DNA of 64,000 nucleotides from UBA3478 sp049596955. GTDB lineage: Bacteria; Bacteroidota; Bacteroidia; Flavobacteriales; Flavobacteriaceae. The notes under the pieces were generated by a model. That model did not search any database, was not told the DNA's origin, and saw only the letters and a program-made list of their open reading frames with translations. The stretch spans positions 61,779 to 125,778 of the forward strand of contig JBMYMD010000004.1 of assembly GCA_049596955.1 (NCBI GenBank), read 5' to 3'. The position numbers and the translations under genes are program-made. This document shows, one piece after another, positions 33,710-42,951 of this stretch (positions are counted from its first letter, which is position 1; each line of letters opens with the position of its first letter).

Positions 33710-36247
33710 ATGCAGATTAAAACAGCACAAATTAAACTGTGCCTGACCGCGGTTGCTCTTTTTTTGACCAACCTCAATGTTAGCGCTCAATCACTAGACT
33801 ATTACCTTCCCCAAGGCATTTCGTACAATAAAGATATCCCAACCCCAAAAGAGGTTATAGGCCATGAAGTTGGGGAGTGGCATGTCACCCATGATAAATT
33901 AAGTGAGTACATTCGAACACTTGCCGAAAAAAGCCCACGATTTAAGATTGAAAACAGAGGAAGTACCTTTGAAGGCAGGCCGATTCTATTAGTTACCGTC
34001 ACCTCGGAAAATAATCACAAGAACATCGAGACCATTCAAGCAAATCGCATTGAGGTCGTGAATGGCGAAAAACAACCCACAGCAGATATGCCCGTGGTTA
34101 TTTATCAAGGATTCTCCATTCATGGAAACGAACCCAGTGGTTCTAACGCTGCGATAGCTTATGCCTATTATCTTGCAGCCGCCGAAGGAGAAGAAATCGA
34201 AAACAAGCTATCGAATACGGTCATATTATTTGATCCAAGTTTTAATCCTGATGGATTACAACGCTTTGCTTATTGGGCCAATACAAATCGAAATATGAAT
34301 CTAACAGCTGATGGAAACGACAGAGAATACAATGAAGTTTGGCCGGGAGGAAGAACAAATCATTATTGGTTTGATTTGAACAGAGATTGGTTACCTGTTC
34401 AGCTCCCCGAGAGTAGAGCGAGAATTAAAACATTCCACAAATGGTACCCTAATGTTCTCACAGACCATCATGAAATGGGTACGAATTCTACCTTCTTCTT
34501 TCAACCAGGAGAACCCACAAGAGTTCACCCGCTGACCCCTGAATTAAACCAAAAACTGACGGCTGAAATTGGAAAGTACCACGCAGAAGCTTTGGATGGT
34601 ATTGGATCCCTCTACTACTCTGAAGAAAATTATGATGACTACTACTATGGTAAAGGAAGTACATTTCCCGATGTCAACGGAAGTGTTGGAATTTTATTTG
34701 AACAAGGTTCATCGAGAGGTCACATCCAAGAAAGTGAAAACGGCATCTTAACCTTCCCATTTACGATAAGAAATCAATTCACCACTGCACTCTCCACACT
34801 AAAAGCTGCAAATGAGTTAAAAGCAGAACTCATGAATTATCAGTATGAATTCTTCAAAGGAATGGCTGAGGAACAACGCAAAAGCAAGCTTAAAGGATAT
34901 GTTTTTGGTCATCAAAAAGACAAAGCAAAAACCGACCACTTGGCGGAAATACTGAACAGACACCAAATTCAATTTCACAGATTAAAAAAGGATGTGAGTG
35001 TTGCTGGAAATAATTTTAACGCCAGCAGCAGCTATGTCGTTCCATTAAATCAGCGTAATCCAAGGCTCATTAAGGCGATGTTTGAAAAAAGGACCACCTT
35101 TACAGATAGTCTTTTTTACGACATTTCAGCTTGGACCTTTCCACTTGCATTTAACCTAGATTACAGTGAAATAAACAACTTAGACATTGCGGGTGAGGCA
35201 GTACAGTCACTACAAATGACTGAAGGAAGTGTCAGTGCTAAAAGCAATTATGCCTATCTATTCGAATGGCATGAATACTACACACCAAAAGCACTTTATC
35301 AAATCTTATCCAAAAGTATACGAGCAAAAGTTGCTAAATCTCCTTTTGAACTCAATGGAAAAACCTACGATTATGGTACAATCATGGTTCCTGTTGTAGG
35401 ACAAAACAAATCAAAAGAAGAACTTTTCGAATTGATGAAAGCAGTAGCAAAATCCACTCATATTTCAGTTGATGCAGTTTCAACAGGACTCACCAGAGGG
35501 ATTGACTTGGGAAGTAATGAATTTGACGGTGTCCAACTCCCTAAAATTGCACTTTTAGTCGGCGAAGGAATCCGATCATACGACGCAGGTGAAATTTGGC
35601 ATCTTATGGATACAAGATATCAAATTCCCATAACGAAAATAGACCTAAAAACACTTCCTTATGCAGATCTCAGTAGATACACGGACATCATAATTGCAGG
35701 CTTTGGTTACGGCAGTTCTAGAATTAGTGAAGGTACTGTGAAGAAGATCAAATCATTCGTTCAAGACGGTGGAAGTGTAATCGCTTATCGAAATAGCGCA
35801 AATTGGCTAGATTCTAACGGATTTTTGAATTTAGAATTCAAACGAAATTCAATGGTCGCAAAAAACGTTTCTTTTGAGCAAAGAAATGACTTTAGAGGTG
35901 CCCAAAATACGGGTGGTGCAATTTTCGAAGCCCATATAGACCGAACACATCCAATTAATTTTGGATTTACTTCAGATAAAATTTCACTTTTTAGAAATAC
36001 CAACATCTACTTAAAAGCAGATAAACAGAGTTATAACAACCCCATTCAGTACACTTCAAATCCTTTGCAAAGTGGGTATATCTCAGAAGAAAACTTAGAA
36101 CTCATTAAGAACAGCGTACCTCTAAAAGTCAATCGATTAGGCCGAGGCAAAGTGATTTTATTTACCGATAACACCAACTTTAGAGCCTTTTGGTACGGTA
36201 CAAACAAACTATTGGCAAACGCCATCTTCTTTGGAGATAGTATGTAG
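33710..36247 (+). CDS. Exported M14-family zinc carboxypeptidase, second paralogue
   Basis: An 845-residue exported metallopeptidase, similar throughout to the gene at 2209. Signal peptide about residues 1-26 (ending NVSAQ). Zinc motif HGNEPSG, FNPDGLQRF, FDLNRDW, the third His in DHHEMGT and the catalytic Glu in LFEQGSS are all present. The C-terminal part again has an amidotransferase-like domain (YTDIIIAGFGYGSS). Intact active sites in both copies argue for two working enzymes with different substrates. It starts 16 bases after the PUR gene and converges on the next gene. Confidence 0.9.
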   Translation: MQIKTAQIKLCLTAVALFLTNLNVSAQSLDYYLPQGISYNKDIPTPKEVIGHEVGEWHVTHDKLSEYIRTLAEKSPRFKIENRGSTFEGRPILLVTVTSENNHKNIETIQANRIEVVNGEKQPTADMPVVIYQGFSIHGNEPSGSNAAIAYAYYLAAAEGEEIENKLSNTVILFDPSFNPDGLQRFAYWANTNRNMNLTADGNDREYNEVWPGGRTNHYWFDLNRDWLPVQLPESRARIKTFHKWYPNVLTDHHEMGTNSTFFFQPGEPTRVHPLTPELNQKLTAEIGKYHAEALDGIGSLYYSEENYDDYYYGKGSTFPDVNGSVGILFEQGSSRGHIQESENGILTFPFTIRNQFTTALSTLKAANELKAELMNYQYEFFKGMAEEQRKSKLKGYVFGHQKDKAKTDHLAEILNRHQIQFHRLKKDVSVAGNNFNASSSYVVPLNQRNPRLIKAMFEKRTTFTDSLFYDISAWTFPLAFNLDYSEINNLDIAGEAVQSLQMTEGSVSAKSNYAYLFEWHEYYTPKALYQILSKSIRAKVAKSPFELNGKTYDYGTIMVPVVGQNKSKEELFELMKAVAKSTHISVDAVSTGLTRGIDLGSNEFDGVQLPKIALLVGEGIRSYDAGEIWHLMDTRYQIPITKIDLKTLPYADLSRYTDIIIAGFGYGSSRISEGTVKKIKSFVQDGGSVIAYRNSANWLDSNGFLNLEFKRNSMVAKNVSFEQRNDFRGAQNTGGAIFEAHIDRTHPINFGFTSDKISLFRNTNIYLKADKQSYNNPIQYTSNPLQSGYISEENLELIKNSVPLKVNRLGRGKVILFTDNTNFRAFWYGTNKLLANAIFFGDSM

Positions 36248-36252
36248 ATAAG

Positions 36253-36603
36253 TTATCCTATTGGCGATCCGTTTATCGCCGCATCTTGGGGCTGTATGAG
36301 AATTACATCTTTTCCTTGTACAGCTCCAAGAATTAAAAATTCACTCATAAAGTTTGCAATTTGTTTTTTGGGGAAATTGACAATTCCTATGATCTGCTGT
36401 CCCAATAAATCTTCTGGAAGATAACGATGTGTCAACTGCGCTGAAGTCTTTAATTTTCCGATTTCAGGTCCAAAATCAACTTCAATTTTATAGGCCGGCT
36501 GTCTGGCTTGTTCGAAAATACTTGCGCTACAAATCGTACCTACTCGAATGTCCAAAGCGGTAAACTGATCAAAGCTAGTTTCTGGTTTATCTTTTTTAGC
36601 CAT
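36253..36603 (-). CDS. tRNA-binding domain protein, CsaA-like
   Basis: A 116-residue OB-fold protein with the EMAP-II/tRNA-binding pattern: FTALDIRVGTI, KIEVDFGPEIG, TSAQLTHRY, QIIGIVNFPKKQI and FLILGAV. CsaA relatives act as export-related chaperones and bind tRNA. The molecular role in Bacteroidetes is unclear. It is downstream of the YfiT-like gene, 21 bases away, and is the last of a minus-strand run that begins with the M28 peptidase or earlier. Confidence 0.88.
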   Translation of the reverse strand: MAKKDKPETSFDQFTALDIRVGTICSASIFEQARQPAYKIEVDFGPEIGKLKTSAQLTHRYLPEDLLGQQIIGIVNFPKKQIANFMSEFLILGAVQGKDVILIQPQDAAINGSPIG

Positions 36604-36624
36604 ACCAAAGTTATCTGAGTTTGA

Positions 36625-37149
36625 TCACCATTGTTTTCTAGTCTTTAAATTTTTGATGTGAGCGAGGTGATGCATACTGTGCCAAGCGTATTTCAAAACA
36701 GTTAGACCAAGACTTTCCGTTTTGTTACTTTCAGGATGTATAAAGCACTTTTGAAGTTCTTCTGTTGTTAAGGCCATGATCATTTGGGTCAGTTTACGGT
36801 GAAGAAGTTCTATAAATTCGAGCTCTTCTTCAATCGAAATCGTATTAGAGGCTTTTAATTTCACCCAAGGGTCCTGGTCGTATGCCTTGATTAAGGGGGT
36901 GTCCTCTGTCAATGCCCATTTAAATCGAATATAGGAATGCATATGACTATCCGCAATGTGGTGTGTCAATTCTCTTACAGTCCATCCTCCCTCTCGATAT
37001 GGCGTATCTAATTGGGCTGAATCCAAGTATTGCAACTCCTGTTTTAAAAGAAGTGGAAATCGACTCAAATCGTTCACAGCACGCCTAATATGCTCGGTAC
37101 TTATTTCTTCTGGCGGATTAAATCCACCTATCGGAAATCGCAATTCCAT
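36625..37149 (-). CDS. YfiT/BstA-type putative bacillithiol transferase (DinB superfamily)
   Basis: A 174-residue four-helix-bundle protein of the DinB/YfiT superfamily. The start LRFPIGGFNPPEEIS and the metal histidines in WTVRELTHHIADSH and AWHSMHHLAHI match the YfiT family, now considered metal-dependent bacillithiol S-transferases. The presence of bshC in the same window fits bacillithiol use. The substrate is not known. It lies directly after the PPIase gene, with stop and start adjacent. Confidence 0.87.
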   Translation of the reverse strand: MELRFPIGGFNPPEEISTEHIRRAVNDLSRFPLLLKQELQYLDSAQLDTPYREGGWTVRELTHHIADSHMHSYIRFKWALTEDTPLIKAYDQDPWVKLKASNTISIEEELEFIELLHRKLTQMIMALTTEELQKCFIHPESNKTESLGLTVLKYAWHSMHHLAHIKNLKTRKQW

Positions 37150-38082
37150 CTATTTGAAATCTACCAATTGTACGTCGAAAATAAGTGTTGCATTTGGAGG
37201 AATTACTCCACCAGCACCACTTGCTCCGTATCCCAATTCAGAAGGTATGACTAGTCGTGCCTTAGCTCCTTTATTTAGCAGGGCAATACCTTCATCCCAT
37301 CCAGCAATCACTTGACCTACACCAAGGGTGAATGCAATAGGGTCGTTGCGTTTAAAAGAAGAATCAAATACTTGACCGTTCATTAATTGACCTTCATAAT
37401 GCACTGAAACTTGACTGCCTCGTGTTGGACTTTCTCCACTGCCTTCTTCTAAGATCTTGTAATATAAACCACTTGCTGTTTGTTCAAAACCGTCAATTAA
37501 GCTTTTCATCGCCTCTTCTCTCTTCTTTTTCTCTTCTTCTAAGCGCTGCTGACGTGCACCTTCAAAATTTCTGAACGCCTCAATAGCATTCCAAGATTCC
37601 GCTTCAGCTCCAATTCTTTCAATACTCAAGGATTCTATCAGGTCGTCTTGTTCGATGGCATCGACGACATCCTGACCTTCAACAACGAATCCAAATACGG
37701 TATGCTTATCATCTAACCAAGGTGTCGCTGTATGCGTGATGAAAAACTGGCTTCCATTAGTAGCTGGACCCGCATTGGCCATAGATAGTACACCTGCTTT
37801 GTCGTGTCTCAATTCTGGATGGAATTCATCATCAAACTTATATCCAGGGTCACCAGTTCCTGTTCCTTGCGGACAGCCTCCTTGAATCATAAAGTCACTA
37901 ATTACGCGATGAAATTTTAAACCATTGTAATAAGCCTCTCCTTGTCTTTTGGCTGAATTTTCCATATCTCCTTCTGCTAAGGCAACAAAATTACCTACAG
38001 TACCAGGGGTTAAATCATGTGTTAATTTGAGTTTAATACTTCCTTTTGAAGTCGTAAAGTGGGCGTATATGCCGTTTTCCAT
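37150..38082 (-). CDS. Dual peptidyl-prolyl isomerase: cyclophilin-FKBP fusion
   Basis: A 310-residue protein with two different prolyl-isomerase domains. Residues 1 to about 150 are a cyclophilin (FHRVISDFMIQGG, NGSQFFITHTATPWLD, HTVFG). A charged helical linker (about 170-200) joins it to an FKBP domain at about 210-310 (VSVHYEGQLMNGQVFDSS, VIAGWDEGI, IPPNATLIFDVQL). No signal peptide is seen, so it is likely cytoplasmic. Such cyclophilin-FKBP chimeras have been described in a few Flavobacteria, spirochaetes and Toxoplasma. The adjacent YfiT-like gene follows with no gap. Confidence 0.92.
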   Translation of the reverse strand: MENGIYAHFTTSKGSIKLKLTHDLTPGTVGNFVALAEGDMENSAKRQGEAYYNGLKFHRVISDFMIQGGCPQGTGTGDPGYKFDDEFHPELRHDKAGVLSMANAGPATNGSQFFITHTATPWLDDKHTVFGFVVEGQDVVDAIEQDDLIESLSIERIGAEAESWNAIEAFRNFEGARQQRLEEEKKKREEAMKSLIDGFEQTASGLYYKILEEGSGESPTRGSQVSVHYEGQLMNGQVFDSSFKRNDPIAFTLGVGQVIAGWDEGIALLNKGAKARLVIPSELGYGASGAGGVIPPNATLIFDVQLVDFK

Positions 38083-38120
38083 AATTTCCTTTTTTGATTT
38101 GTCAAAAGTACAACAATGTG

Positions 38121-39530
38121 TTACTTCATGCCATTTAATTGTCCACCATATTGATCGACTAAATAAATCAAAGACGACATGGCTGCAGCCCCCAATTCTA
38201 ATTCCCTTTTATTGATTTCTGAAAAGGTATCATTTTCACTGTGATGGTGATCAAAATAACGTTGGGTATCTGGTCTTAAACCAGACAATACAATAGAATC
38301 TGATTTCAAAGGACCTATATCTGCTCCACTTCCGCCATAGGTGAAATGATCAACTAAATAAGGTTCAAAGTAAGATTCCAATTTCTGATACTTTTTAAAC
38401 ATTTCGACCGATGTTTCAAAAGAAAATCCTCTAGGCGTAAAAGCCCCTGAATCACTTTCTAGAGCAAACACATGCTTTTCACCCTTAATTCTGGCCTGAT
38501 TTGCATATTCATTACCACCGCGCATTCCATTTTCTTCATTCATGAATAGAACTACGCGAATACTTCGTTTAGGTCTGTAGTTAAGCGCTTTAAATGATTC
38601 CAAAACAGCCATACTTTGAACGACTCCAGCGCCGTCATCGTGAGATCCATCTCCTAAATCCCAGGAGTCCAAATGCCCTCCAACAATAATGTATTCGTCA
38701 GGATAAGTAGATCCTTCGATCTCTGCTATTACATTAAATGATTCCACATCTGGAAATTGCTTACAACTCTGTTTAAAATAAAGTTTGGTTTTAGGATTTA
38801 AAGCCAAGGTGGTTGATAACAATTCTGCAGCATTTGTACTGATAGCAGCGGCAGGAATACGCTCTTGCTCAGTCAACTCTCCATAACTCATTGAGCCTGT
38901 ATGTGGAAAATCGTCTAATCTCAAGTTCATCGATCGAACAATTACTCCCAAAGCACCGTATTTCGCAGCCTGTTCAGCTCCTGAATAACGCTGATTCACA
39001 CAACCTCCATAAGAGGCGAAGGTGTTAATTAAGGTAGGATCCATCGGTCGGTTGTAAAAAACGATTTTACCTGAAATTTTTCGTTTACCCAAGGTCGCTA
39101 ACTCTTCAAAAGATTTTACCTCAACAACTTCAGCTTTAATACCAAGGGCTGGAGTTGCTATAGAACCACCCAGTGCAGCAATGGGTATATCGGTGGTCAC
39201 CCCTGGTGAACTTTCTATAAAGGCAAATTCGGGTGTACCCCTTACCCATTTTGGAACCATAACCTTTTGCAACCATACTCGATCAAACTTTAGCTTTTTG
39301 AGTTCTCTTTCAGTATAGGCAACTGCCTGCTCAGCTTCTACAGATCCAGACAGACGTCCTCCGATTTCATTAGACAAATACCTCAACCAATCATATGAAG
39401 AGGAAGCCGTTAGGTGGTGATCAAACAATTTTTTAATCATTACAGAATCACTCTTCTGAGCTGTTTCACTTTGTGCATTGAGTAAAAAACACCCAGCATA
39501 AAAGCTAAGTAGTAGAATTAACTTTTTCAT
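38121..39530 (-). CDS. Exported M28-family zinc aminopeptidase
   Basis: A 469-residue exported di-zinc peptidase. A signal peptide covers about residues 1-20 (FLLNAQ). A PA-type insert sits in the first half. The zinc and catalytic sites are GGHLDSWDLG, GSHDDGAGV and FMNEENGMRGG, with further ligands in ALESDSGAF and the C-terminal DHHHSENDTF. This matches M28 (glutamate carboxypeptidase/aminopeptidase-like) enzymes that clip amino acids from peptides in the periplasm. It fits the two M14 peptidases elsewhere in the window as part of protein scavenging. Confidence 0.92.
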   Translation of the reverse strand: MKKLILLLSFYAGCFLLNAQSETAQKSDSVMIKKLFDHHLTASSSYDWLRYLSNEIGGRLSGSVEAEQAVAYTERELKKLKFDRVWLQKVMVPKWVRGTPEFAFIESSPGVTTDIPIAALGGSIATPALGIKAEVVEVKSFEELATLGKRKISGKIVFYNRPMDPTLINTFASYGGCVNQRYSGAEQAAKYGALGVIVRSMNLRLDDFPHTGSMSYGELTEQERIPAAAISTNAAELLSTTLALNPKTKLYFKQSCKQFPDVESFNVIAEIEGSTYPDEYIIVGGHLDSWDLGDGSHDDGAGVVQSMAVLESFKALNYRPKRSIRVVLFMNEENGMRGGNEYANQARIKGEKHVFALESDSGAFTPRGFSFETSVEMFKKYQKLESYFEPYLVDHFTYGGSGADIGPLKSDSIVLSGLRPDTQRYFDHHHSENDTFSEINKRELELGAAAMSSLIYLVDQYGGQLNGMK

Positions 39531-39542
39531 TTTTTTATTTCA

Positions 39543-40709
39543 TTATTTACTGGCAAACTCAACAACTTCCTGTTTGCCTACAGTAGACTCAGCCATGATG
39601 ATTAGACGTTCTACCACATTTCTCAACTCTCTAATATTTCCGGACCAATCGTACTGTTGTAATTGATTTAGTGCTTCTTTTTCAAAGATTTTAGGCTTGT
39701 TTCCGTACTCTGCAGAAATGGTTTGATTAAAATGATCTACCAACAAAGGTATGTCCTCTAATCGCTGATTCAACCCTGGTACGTGAATCAATATAACCCC
39801 TAAACGATGGTATAAATCTTCTCTAAATTTCTTTTCCTTGATTTCTGCTCTTAAATCCTTGTTAGTAGCAGCGAGAACACGCACATCGACATCTATAGGT
39901 TTATTTGAGCCCACAGGTGTAATTTTCTTTTCTTGCAAGGCTCTCAATACTTTGGCCTGAGCAGATAAACTCATATCACCTATTTCGTCCAAAAATAAAG
40001 TGCCTCCTTGAGCTTGCAGAAACTTGCCAGAACGATCTTTTACCGCTGAAGTAAATGCTCCCTTAACATGTCCAAACAATTCACTTTCAATTAATTCAGA
40101 AGGTATCGCTGCACAGTTCACTTCTATCATTGGTCCTTTTGAGCGCTGACTTTGTTGGTGTATTTGGTGTGCGACCAATTCCTTTCCACTTCCATTGGGT
40201 CCGGTAATTAAAACTCTAGCCTCAGTAGGTGCGACCTTTTGAATTTTCTGTTTGATTTCATCAAGAGCTGGACTACTTCCAATCATCTCAAATCCTTTGG
40301 CTACCTTTCGCTTTAATCTTTTGTTTTCTTTGACTATGGTATTTCGATCTAAGGCATTTCGCACTGCTGTTAACAAACGATTCAAATCAGGCGGTTTAGA
40401 AATATAATCATAAGCGCCTAATCTCATGGTTTCCACCGCAAGTTCCAAGTCACCATGACCAGAAATCATGATAAATGTCGCCTCGTGTTCGATTTTTTGA
40501 GCAACGGATAAGACCTCGACACCGTCCATCTTAGGCATTTTTATATCACACAAAACTACCTTGATGTCTGAGTTTGCTTTGAGCAATTCCACAGCTGCCA
40601 ATCCATCCTCTGCACTTTGAATTTTGTATTTCGAAAATTCTTTGGTGATGATTTTTTGTAACACTCTTTGAATGCTCTCTTCGTCCTCTACAATTAATAT
40701 CTTAGACAT
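39543..40709 (-). CDS. Sigma54-type response regulator without DNA-binding domain
   Basis: A 388-residue NtrC-like regulator. The receiver domain has phospho-acceptor D55 (CDIKMPKMDG) and Lys in SKPPDL. The AAA+ domain has Walker A GPNGSGKE, the sigma54-contact loop GAFTSA in place of the usual GAFTGA, Walker B FLDEIGD and an arginine-finger region. The protein ends soon after IRELRNVVERLIIM, without the Fis-type helix-turn-helix, so it cannot bind an enhancer in the usual way. Related Bacteroidetes proteins of this length share the lack. It overlaps the mscS gene by eight bases. Confidence 0.9.
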   Translation of the reverse strand: MSKILIVEDEESIQRVLQKIITKEFSKYKIQSAEDGLAAVELLKANSDIKVVLCDIKMPKMDGVEVLSVAQKIEHEATFIMISGHGDLELAVETMRLGAYDYISKPPDLNRLLTAVRNALDRNTIVKENKRLKRKVAKGFEMIGSSPALDEIKQKIQKVAPTEARVLITGPNGSGKELVAHQIHQQSQRSKGPMIEVNCAAIPSELIESELFGHVKGAFTSAVKDRSGKFLQAQGGTLFLDEIGDMSLSAQAKVLRALQEKKITPVGSNKPIDVDVRVLAATNKDLRAEIKEKKFREDLYHRLGVILIHVPGLNQRLEDIPLLVDHFNQTISAEYGNKPKIFEKEALNQLQQYDWSGNIRELRNVVERLIIMAESTVGKQEVVEFASK

Positions 40710-41607
40710 CCTCCTCTTTTTTTGATATTACATGAATGTCGCGTTGCGGGTATGGAATAGTGATACCTTCATTTTGAAACGCTTCCATGATCTGAAACCT
40801 CAAATCACTCTTAATTTGATTACTTAAAAAACTATTTTCTGTGTAGAAAGATACCTTGAAAAGGAGACTGGAATCACCAAAATCTTCAAAAAAAACGAAA
40901 GGTTCTGGTTTGGACAAAACCAATTGATGGGATACGGCAATTTGCGTTAAAATCTGCTTGACCTTATTCACATCCGAATTGTAGGCCACCCCAACTGAAA
41001 CAGATTCTCTTGTCGCCTTGTGGTTTTGGGTGAAATTATAGACGCTTTGAGTTACTAATTTATGATTGGGAACGATAATTATCTTATCATCTCTAGTGAG
41101 TATTTTAGTCGTTCCAAAAGAAAGTTCCACTACTTTACCAACCACACCTTCAACTTCGATAACATCTCCACTTTCAATACTCTTACTTGAAATCAGCATA
41201 AAATAACCCAGGGTGTCTTGCAAAAATTCTTTTAGCGCAAAACCTAAGCCTAATAAAATTCCCGCAGCAGCTGTAAAAATACCATTTACGTCAAGTCCCA
41301 ATACACTTAGTGAGATCAAAAAGAGTACGATGTAAATGAAGGTTTGAATGACTTTGAATAAACCAGCGAATTTTAACTGGTCGTCTTCATTCTTAAATAA
41401 AGATGATTTGAGCAGAATACGCTTTATAGATCGCATTAGAATTCGAGTCAACCAAAAGAGAAGTGCAATCAATAAAATAGCACCCAGATTAAAGTTAACC
41501 GTCATACCTCCAACGGTAAACGCTCCCCCAAAGTTTAAAACGGATTCAAAAAAATCTGTAACCTGGGCAAAGTCAATCTCTTTGGTTTTTTCAGCAATTT
41601 GAAGCAT
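40702..41607 (-). CDS. Mechanosensitive channel, MscS family
   Basis: A 301-residue inner-membrane channel that opens under membrane tension to release solutes. Three hydrophobic segments lie at about 40-60, 85-105 and 110-135. The pore helix is AAAGILLGLGFALKEFLQD, followed by the beta domain (GDVIEVEGVVGKVVELSFGTTKI and VPNHKLV). The C-terminal alpha/beta domain is normal. It overlaps the response-regulator gene, so the two are probably co-transcribed. Confidence 0.92.
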   Translation of the reverse strand: MLQIAEKTKEIDFAQVTDFFESVLNFGGAFTVGGMTVNFNLGAILLIALLFWLTRILMRSIKRILLKSSLFKNEDDQLKFAGLFKVIQTFIYIVLFLISLSVLGLDVNGIFTAAAGILLGLGFALKEFLQDTLGYFMLISSKSIESGDVIEVEGVVGKVVELSFGTTKILTRDDKIIIVPNHKLVTQSVYNFTQNHKATRESVSVGVAYNSDVNKVKQILTQIAVSHQLVLSKPEPFVFFEDFGDSSLLFKVSFYTENSFLSNQIKSDLRFQIMEAFQNEGITIPYPQRDIHVISKKEEDV

Positions 41608-41616
41608 GAATAGGAC

Positions 41617-42951
41617 TTAACTTTTAATCCAGCGAAAGATTTTTTTCAAACTAGGCTTCTGACCGTGCATTAATATTCCAACACTGTAAATCTTTGCGCT
41701 TAACCACAAAATACCCAAAAAAGTTGTGAACGACAATACCAGAGAAAGAATTAATTGCCAGACTTCTACAAGGTTTACGCCAATCCCAAAAGGCAATCGC
41801 ATTAACATTACAATAGGTGCTGTTAAGGGAAAGATTGAAAAAAATACCGCGATATCACCATGTGGAGCATCGAATACAGAAATGAACCCAATGTACATCG
41901 CAAAAACTAAGGGTAAGACGATGGGAAACATAAATTGCTGAGTGTCGGTTTCTTGGTCTACAGCAGCACCAATGGCTGCGTATAAGCTGCTATAAATGAG
42001 GTAACCCAATATAAAAAAGAGCATAAAAAAGAAGGCCATACTCTCCCATGGAAATTGAAGGACAGCTTGAATATACCCCTCTAACTGTTGAGAAATTTGA
42101 AGAAAGGCTTCACTATCATTACCCAAGGTCAATTGTTCTCTTTGAAAAAGACCCTCTAATCCCAATCCCAAACCGACAAACAGTGCCACAAACAAGACAA
42201 ATGCAATACAGATCCATATCATAAATTGAGTGAGACCCGCCAATGTGGTACCGACTATTTTTCCAATCATTAACTCAATGGGTTTGACAGAAGACACAAT
42301 TACCTCAATTATACGAGAGCTTTTTTCTTCAATGACTGAACGCATTACCAAACCTCCATATATAATAATAAACATCATCAAAAGATAACCGAAAGCTCCA
42401 CCTATAAACGCTTTGATTTCGTTGATGCCCTTCAGATTCAATTCACCTTGATAATTTTGATTTTTCAAAGAATACCCTCTAGTTACTTCATCAAATTGAG
42501 CCTGATTAATACCCATATTCCTTAATCGTTCCTCTTCTAATTTGGACCTTATTGCCGATTCAAAAGGTTTAATCATTTGAATAGAGAAACTGTTCTTTGA
42601 ATACATGACTGCTCCCTCAGCACTTAGTTCGACAGAACTTGCTTTAGGAATGTACAACAGCCCCATAACTTCTTTTTCAGCAACCTGAACTAAAGCCTCG
42701 CTAAGAGTTATTTGATTTATGAGCTTTACACTTTGCACCTCTTGTGCGCTCAAGACATCTTCAAAGTAAGTGCTCTCATCCAAAACCCAAACTTTACCCT
42801 CTGCACTAGCTGTATTAAATTGAACGAGCCAAAGTATTAAAGTTAGCATAAGGACGAAAAGCAGAGGTGACATAAATGTCATCACTATAAAAGACCGGTT
42901 TCGAATGCGAGCTAAATACTCGCGTTTAATAATCAAACGTAGTTTACTCAT
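41617..42951 (-). CDS. ABC-2 type permease (NatB-like)
   Basis: A 444-residue membrane protein with one N-terminal helix (about 22-45), an extracytoplasmic domain of about 130 residues, and a C-terminal cluster of five or six helices. This is the NatB/ABC-2 arrangement. The conserved SSRIIEVIVSSVKPIELMIGKIVG loop in the middle contacts the ATPase. It adjoins the ATPase gene with a one-base overlap and makes the transporter with it. Na+ or drug export is known for the family. The substrate here is unknown. Confidence 0.88.
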   Translation of the reverse strand: MSKLRLIIKREYLARIRNRSFIVMTFMSPLLFVLMLTLILWLVQFNTASAEGKVWVLDESTYFEDVLSAQEVQSVKLINQITLSEALVQVAEKEVMGLLYIPKASSVELSAEGAVMYSKNSFSIQMIKPFESAIRSKLEEERLRNMGINQAQFDEVTRGYSLKNQNYQGELNLKGINEIKAFIGGAFGYLLMMFIIIYGGLVMRSVIEEKSSRIIEVIVSSVKPIELMIGKIVGTTLAGLTQFMIWICIAFVLFVALFVGLGLGLEGLFQREQLTLGNDSEAFLQISQQLEGYIQAVLQFPWESMAFFFMLFFILGYLIYSSLYAAIGAAVDQETDTQQFMFPIVLPLVFAMYIGFISVFDAPHGDIAVFFSIFPLTAPIVMLMRLPFGIGVNLVEVWQLILSLVLSFTTFLGILWLSAKIYSVGILMHGQKPSLKKIFRWIKS

